The translations under genes were made by a program, and so were the position numbers. Shown piece after piece: positions 39,726 through 42,845 of a stretch of DNA of 42,845 nucleotides. The stretch's first letter is position 1; every line of letters begins with the position of its first letter. The stretch is from Chloroflexota bacterium (lineage in GTDB: Bacteria > Chloroflexota > Anaerolineae > J036 > Brachytrichaceae): positions 1 to 42,845 of the forward strand of contig JAUQQA010000020.1 of NCBI GenBank assembly GCA_030550095.1. The letters are read 5' to 3'. The notes beneath the pieces were generated by a model. That model was not told where the DNA came from. It searched no databases and worked only from the letters and a program-made list of their open reading frames with translations.

Positions 39726-40622
39726 ATGAACCGCAGAACGTTTCTCACACGTGTTGGGCTTGGCGTCAGCGCCACTGCCTTAGCCGCTGCGCTCGGTCTT
39801 GGAGCAACGAACGCTGCCCAAGCTGCTGCGCCGCGCGCCTCAGCGCTGTTCCATCATGGCGTGCCTGGGATGTTTGGTGCAGGGCGTGGCTGGGCAAAAG
39901 GCATTGGCGCACCCTCGCTCAACACCATCGCCTCTGCGCTGAACATGACCGTCGCCGAGTTGCAAGCAGAGCTGCAAGCGGGCAAGTCCGTCGCCGACAT
40001 CGCCGCAGCGAAGGAGATCGCGCTGGAGAAAGTGATCAACGCGCTCGTGGACGAATACAAGCGGCAACTCGATGCCGCCGTTGCTGCTGGGCGCCTCACC
40101 CAAGCGCAAGCCGATGCTCTGTTGGCTAACTTCCGTGCCGTGCTACCTGGTCATTTGCAAGTGCGCGCTGTTCCCGGCCTGCCGCCAAAAGCGCCTGGTG
40201 CGGTGTCGCCTCTGCAGAAGCAGGAGGGCATGCTGATCAACGCGCTGGCTGAGACGCTCAACCTCACTCCAGCCGAATTGCTCACGGAGCTGCGCGCAGG
40301 CAAGTCTGTCGCCGATATTGCCTCGGCAAAAGGCGTGGCGCTCGATAAGGTGATCAGCGCCTTGACCGACGCCTACAAGCAGGTGCTGAACGCGCGCGTC
40401 GCCGCGGGGCGAATGACGCAGGCAGAGGCAGATGCCCTCCTTGAACGGTTCAAGGCGAATCTTCCTCACCTGCTTGCGCTGAAGGGCGGTCCTGGGCTAG
40501 GATTTGGACCTGAGTTCGCGCCAAAGCGCGGCAAAGGAGGGCGCGGCCATGGATGGTGGTTTGGGACACCGCCAGTGCAGCCCAGCACAACGCCCACACA
40601 AACCACCGGGCTGCGCTTCTGA
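39726..40622 (+). CDS. Tat-type secreted protein with duplicated helical domain
   Basis: The 298-residue protein has a twin-arginine-like signal (NRRTFLTRVGLG, residues 2-13) and a hydrophobic Ala-rich segment to about 35. Two copies of a helical module follow, at about 66-141 and 172-247, with the shared core LN-T-AEL-EL-AGKSVADIA-AK followed by DEYK/DAYK and AAGR-TQA-ADALL. Modules of this type occur in secreted bacterial proteins of unknown role. The C-terminus is Gly/Arg/Lys-rich and then Pro/Thr-rich. A strong AAGGAGG (39712-39718) lies seven bases before the ATG. It is a likely target of the adjacent two-component system. Confidence 0.75.
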   Translation: MNRRTFLTRVGLGVSATALAAALGLGATNAAQAAAPRASALFHHGVPGMFGAGRGWAKGIGAPSLNTIASALNMTVAELQAELQAGKSVADIAAAKEIALEKVINALVDEYKRQLDAAVAAGRLTQAQADALLANFRAVLPGHLQVRAVPGLPPKAPGAVSPLQKQEGMLINALAETLNLTPAELLTELRAGKSVADIASAKGVALDKVISALTDAYKQVLNARVAAGRMTQAEADALLERFKANLPHLLALKGGPGLGFGPEFAPKRGKGGRGHGWWFGTPPVQPSTTPTQTTGLRF

Positions 40623-40648
40623 ACACATTGCCCTTCTCTGGCTGAGTT

Positions 40649-40696
40649 TGCCCCGCGTACATCGCTGCGCAGCGGTGTGCGTGGGGCATTTTGATT
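40649..40696 (+). terminator. Intrinsic terminator after the secreted repeat protein
   Basis: A long stem begins with TGCCCC (40649) and ends with GGGGCA (40688), nearly perfect over 19 bp when G-U pairs are counted. It is followed by TTTTGATT. It isolates the secreted protein from the two-component genes. Confidence 0.88.
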
Positions 40697-40720
40697 GTCG
40701 CGTTATCTAATTGTGGGCAA

Positions 40721-41455
40721 ATGATGAACGCGCGTGTGCTGATCGCAGACGACGACCCGCAGATTGTGCGCGTGCTGCGGGGATACTTTGAGCGCGAGGG
40801 CATGACCGTCTTCGTCGCCTACGACGGCGAAGAGGCGCTGCACGTGATCCGCAGCGAACGCCCCGATTGTGTCGTGCTCGACTTGATGATGCCCAAGCGA
40901 GATGGCTGGGAACTCACGCGCTTGATCCGCAGCGACGAGCACCTTGCTCGCATGCCGATCCTCATGCTCACTGCGCGCGTGGAAGACACCGACAAACTGC
41001 TTGGGCTTGGGCTGGGCGCAGATGATTACGTGACCAAGCCTTTCAACCCCTTAGAGGTCGTCGCGCGCGTGCGCGCTATTCTGCGCCGCGCACGTTGGAG
41101 CGAGATGCCGCCAGTGCCCGCCGTGCGCCAAGTGGGCGATCTGCGCCTCGATGAAGCCGAGCGCCGCGTGACCCGCGCAGGGCAACCTATTGAACTCACG
41201 CCCACCGAGTTTGCGCTGTTGCGCACGCTGATGACTTATCCCAACTACGTTTTCACGCGCAGCGAGCTGATCGAGAAAGCGCTCGGCTACGACTACGACG
41301 GGCTGGAGCGCACCATTGACACGCACATCAAAAATCTGCGCCGCAAGATCGAGCCGAACCCGAGCGAGCCGACCTACATCGAGACCGTGGTCGGCGTGGG
41401 CTATCGCTTGCGCGCGCAGCCCCCCACGCAAAGCCGTTCATCCGATGCGCCATGA
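40721..41455 (+). CDS. OmpR/PhoB-family response regulator
   Basis: The 244-residue protein has a receiver domain with Asp10-Asp12, phospho-acceptor Asp54 and Lys106 (YVTKPFNP). A winged-helix DNA-binding domain follows (about 140-235, ELTPTEFALLRTLMTYPNYVFTRSELIEKALGYDYDGLERTIDTHIKNLRRKIEPN...VRGVGYRL-type end). Two ATGs (40721 and 40724) are equally possible starts, preceded by a TTATCT/TATCTA at 40703-40709. Its stop overlaps the kinase start as ATGA. Confidence 0.94.
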   Translation: MMNARVLIADDDPQIVRVLRGYFEREGMTVFVAYDGEEALHVIRSERPDCVVLDLMMPKRDGWELTRLIRSDEHLARMPILMLTARVEDTDKLLGLGLGADDYVTKPFNPLEVVARVRAILRRARWSEMPPVPAVRQVGDLRLDEAERRVTRAGQPIELTPTEFALLRTLMTYPNYVFTRSELIEKALGYDYDGLERTIDTHIKNLRRKIEPNPSEPTYIETVVGVGYRLRAQPPTQSRSSDAP

Positions 41456-42845
41456 ACCGCCTTTGGGTGCGTCTTACCCTCGCCTTTATCGCGGTGACGC
41501 TCCTCACTGCAGGGCTTGTTGCCGCGCTCGCCACGTGGACGGTCAACCAACAATTTCGTGGCTACTTGGTGCAGCCCGATGTGCTGCTGCGCGGCGGCGT
41601 GGTGCAAGTGCTGGGCGTGTATTACGCGCAAAACGGGAGTTGGGAAGGGATTGAAAACCTCTTGGAGCGGCGCCGGCGCCGCCCACCGTTGCCGCTTCGC
41701 GCGCGTGCCCTCGAACGCGAAACAGGCGCGCGCGGCTGGGCGCTGCTCATCACAGACGCAGAAGGGCGCGTGGTGTATGACGAGCAAAACCGCGCGCTCG
41801 GCTCAAGGCTCAGCGAGGAGGAACTGGCGCGGGTGGGCGTGCCCATTTACGTGGATGGCGAGGTGCGCGGCTTTGCAGTCGCCACTGTCGCCGCGGGCGA
41901 GATCATCGGTCAAGCCGAGCAACGCTTTCTAGACGGGCTGCAGCGCTCCATCGTGTTGGCAGCGCTTGCCTCAGCCGCGTTTGGTGCGGTGATCGGCGTT
42001 GGCATCAGCCGCAGCTTGAACCGACCGCTTTCCGCGCTCGCGCGCGCGGCGCACGCTTTCGCGGGCGGCGATTGGCAACAGCGCCTGCCGCCAAAGCTCA
42101 CGAGCATCACCGAGTTGCGTGAGGTGGCGCAAGCGTTTAACACCATGGCGGAGTCGCTGCAACGCGCCGAACAACAGCGCCGCAACCTCATGGCGGACAT
42201 CGCCCACGAGCTACGCACGCCGCTCAGCGCGATGCAGGGCTTGCTGCGCGCGCTACTCGATGGTGTGTATCCGCTCACGCTCAAAGAGGTCTCCACGCTA
42301 TATGACGAAACGCGCCTGCTCACGCGCCTTGTGGACGACGTGCGTGTGCTGGCGCTTGCCGAGGCGCGCCAGCTCCCCATGCAGATGCAGACAGTCGCCG
42401 TTGAGCGTTTGCTCGTGCAGACCGCCGAGCATTTTGCGCCGCTGGCGGACGAGCGAAACATCGCGCTCAACGTTATTAAGCCCTCTGTTCCGCTGTGGGT
42501 GCATGCCGACCCCGACCGCACGGCGCAGGTGTTGCGCAACCTGGTGAGCAACGCGCTGCGCCACACGCCGCCTGGGGGGACGATCACGCTAAGCGCCGAG
42601 CCGAGCGCCGCAGGCGTGCGCTTCACGGTGCAAGATACCGGCGAGGGCATCGCGCCCGAGGATCTGCCGTTTGTGTTCGATCGCTTCTACCGCAGTGACA
42701 AGTCGCGCGCGCGCAGCACGGGCGGCGCTGGACTGGGGCTTGCCATCGCCAAGTCGTTCGTAGAGATGATGGGCGGGCAAATCGGTGTGCACAGCGCGCC
42801 GGGTCAAGGCGCAACCTTTTGGTTCACGCTGCCGCAAGCGATGCC
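41452..42845 (+). CDS. Sensor histidine kinase (partial at window end)
   Basis: The open frame runs off the window after 464 codons. Two transmembrane segments (about 9-29 and 166-186) enclose an extracytoplasmic sensor of about 135 residues, with a basic patch RRRRR near 73-77. A HAMP domain (about 187-240), DHp helix with H-box His252 (MADIAHELRTPLS), and the HATPase_c domain follow (N box NLVSNALRH, G1 DTGEGI, F box FDRFYR, G2 GAGLGLAIAKS). The protein is almost complete. It phosphorylates the upstream regulator; the signal is unknown. Confidence 0.94.
   Translation, partial: MNRLWVRLTLAFIAVTLLTAGLVAALATWTVNQQFRGYLVQPDVLLRGGVVQVLGVYYAQNGSWEGIENLLERRRRRPPLPLRARALERETGARGWALLITDAEGRVVYDEQNRALGSRLSEEELARVGVPIYVDGEVRGFAVATVAAGEIIGQAEQRFLDGLQRSIVLAALASAAFGAVIGVGISRSLNRPLSALARAAHAFAGGDWQQRLPPKLTSITELREVAQAFNTMAESLQRAEQQRRNLMADIAHELRTPLSAMQGLLRALLDGVYPLTLKEVSTLYDETRLLTRLVDDVRVLALAEARQLPMQMQTVAVERLLVQTAEHFAPLADERNIALNVIKPSVPLWVHADPDRTAQVLRNLVSNALRHTPPGGTITLSAEPSAAGVRFTVQDTGEGIAPEDLPFVFDRFYRSDKSRARSTGGAGLGLAIAKSFVEMMGGQIGVHSAPGQGATFWFTLPQAM

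Overview
The window is about 42.8 kb of GC-rich, very compact bacterial chromosome. Genes sit on both strands, most gaps are under 100 bp, and many neighbours overlap by a few bases. The gene content points to a member of the Chloroflexota, probably the Anaerolineae side. Evidence includes proline/threonine-rich spacers in lipoproteins and secreted proteins, a LuxR-HTH protein fused to a Kelch propeller, a plant-type MGDG-synthase-like glycosyltransferase, and a clear BchP/ChlP-type geranylgeranyl reductase. The last gene suggests, but does not prove, a (bacterio)chlorophyll-making phototroph or a relative of one. The phylum assignment is an inference from family resemblance. There is no prophage, CRISPR array, transposase or other obvious mobile element.

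Layout. 1-4.8 kb: end of a surface-polysaccharide locus (partial glycosyltransferase, flippase), tilS, the LuxR-Kelch protein and an alpha/beta hydrolase. 4.8-8.4 kb: FAD oxidoreductase, class V aminotransferase, TPR membrane protein. 8.4-12.7 kb: dnaX-ybaB-recR, two envelope proteins, pth. 12.7-18.1 kb: phosphoribosyltransferase and quinone oxidoreductase (minus strand), tRNA-Leu(UAG), trigger factor, clpP with an intrinsic terminator, an SDR epimerase and a methyltransferase. 18.1-22.3 kb: lipoprotein, rnpB (RNase P RNA), a PpiC/SurA-like foldase, ssb, rpsF and a Uma2-family nuclease. 22.4-29.5 kb: tyrS, a GT2 glycosyltransferase, a tyrosine-recombinase-fold protein without its catalytic residues, thioredoxin, OsmC, GNAT, mutY and a photolyase. 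29.5-33.6 kb: livJ-livH-livM transporter genes without ATPases. 33.7-39.5 kb: purH with a small operon (membrane protein, YraN, methyltransferase), then MGDG-synthase-like and BchP genes. 39.5-42.8 kb: a Tat-type secreted protein with a duplicated domain, and an OmpR-family response regulator with its histidine kinase, which is cut by the window end.

The most striking global signal is not a single gene. At least 15 genes have a sigma-70-like -10 hexamer (TATAAT, TACAAT, TACACT and variants) that ends only 7-11 nt before the start codon. This implies leaderless or nearly leaderless mRNAs that lack a Shine-Dalgarno site. A smaller set (thioredoxin, the secreted repeat protein, apt, ssb, rpsF, livJ, bchP, osmC) has good Shine-Dalgarno sequences instead. 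Internal operon genes are often coupled by ATGA/GTGA/TTGA overlaps. I used the -10 positions to choose several start codons, so many starts here are shorter than the longest open frame.

Other points of interest are a DnaX with no zinc-finger cysteines, an SSB without the acidic tail, a six-bladed Kelch propeller tethered by one membrane segment to a LuxR HTH, the degenerate recombinase, tightly packed divergent promoters at rnpB, and paired direct repeats upstream of the secreted repeat protein.
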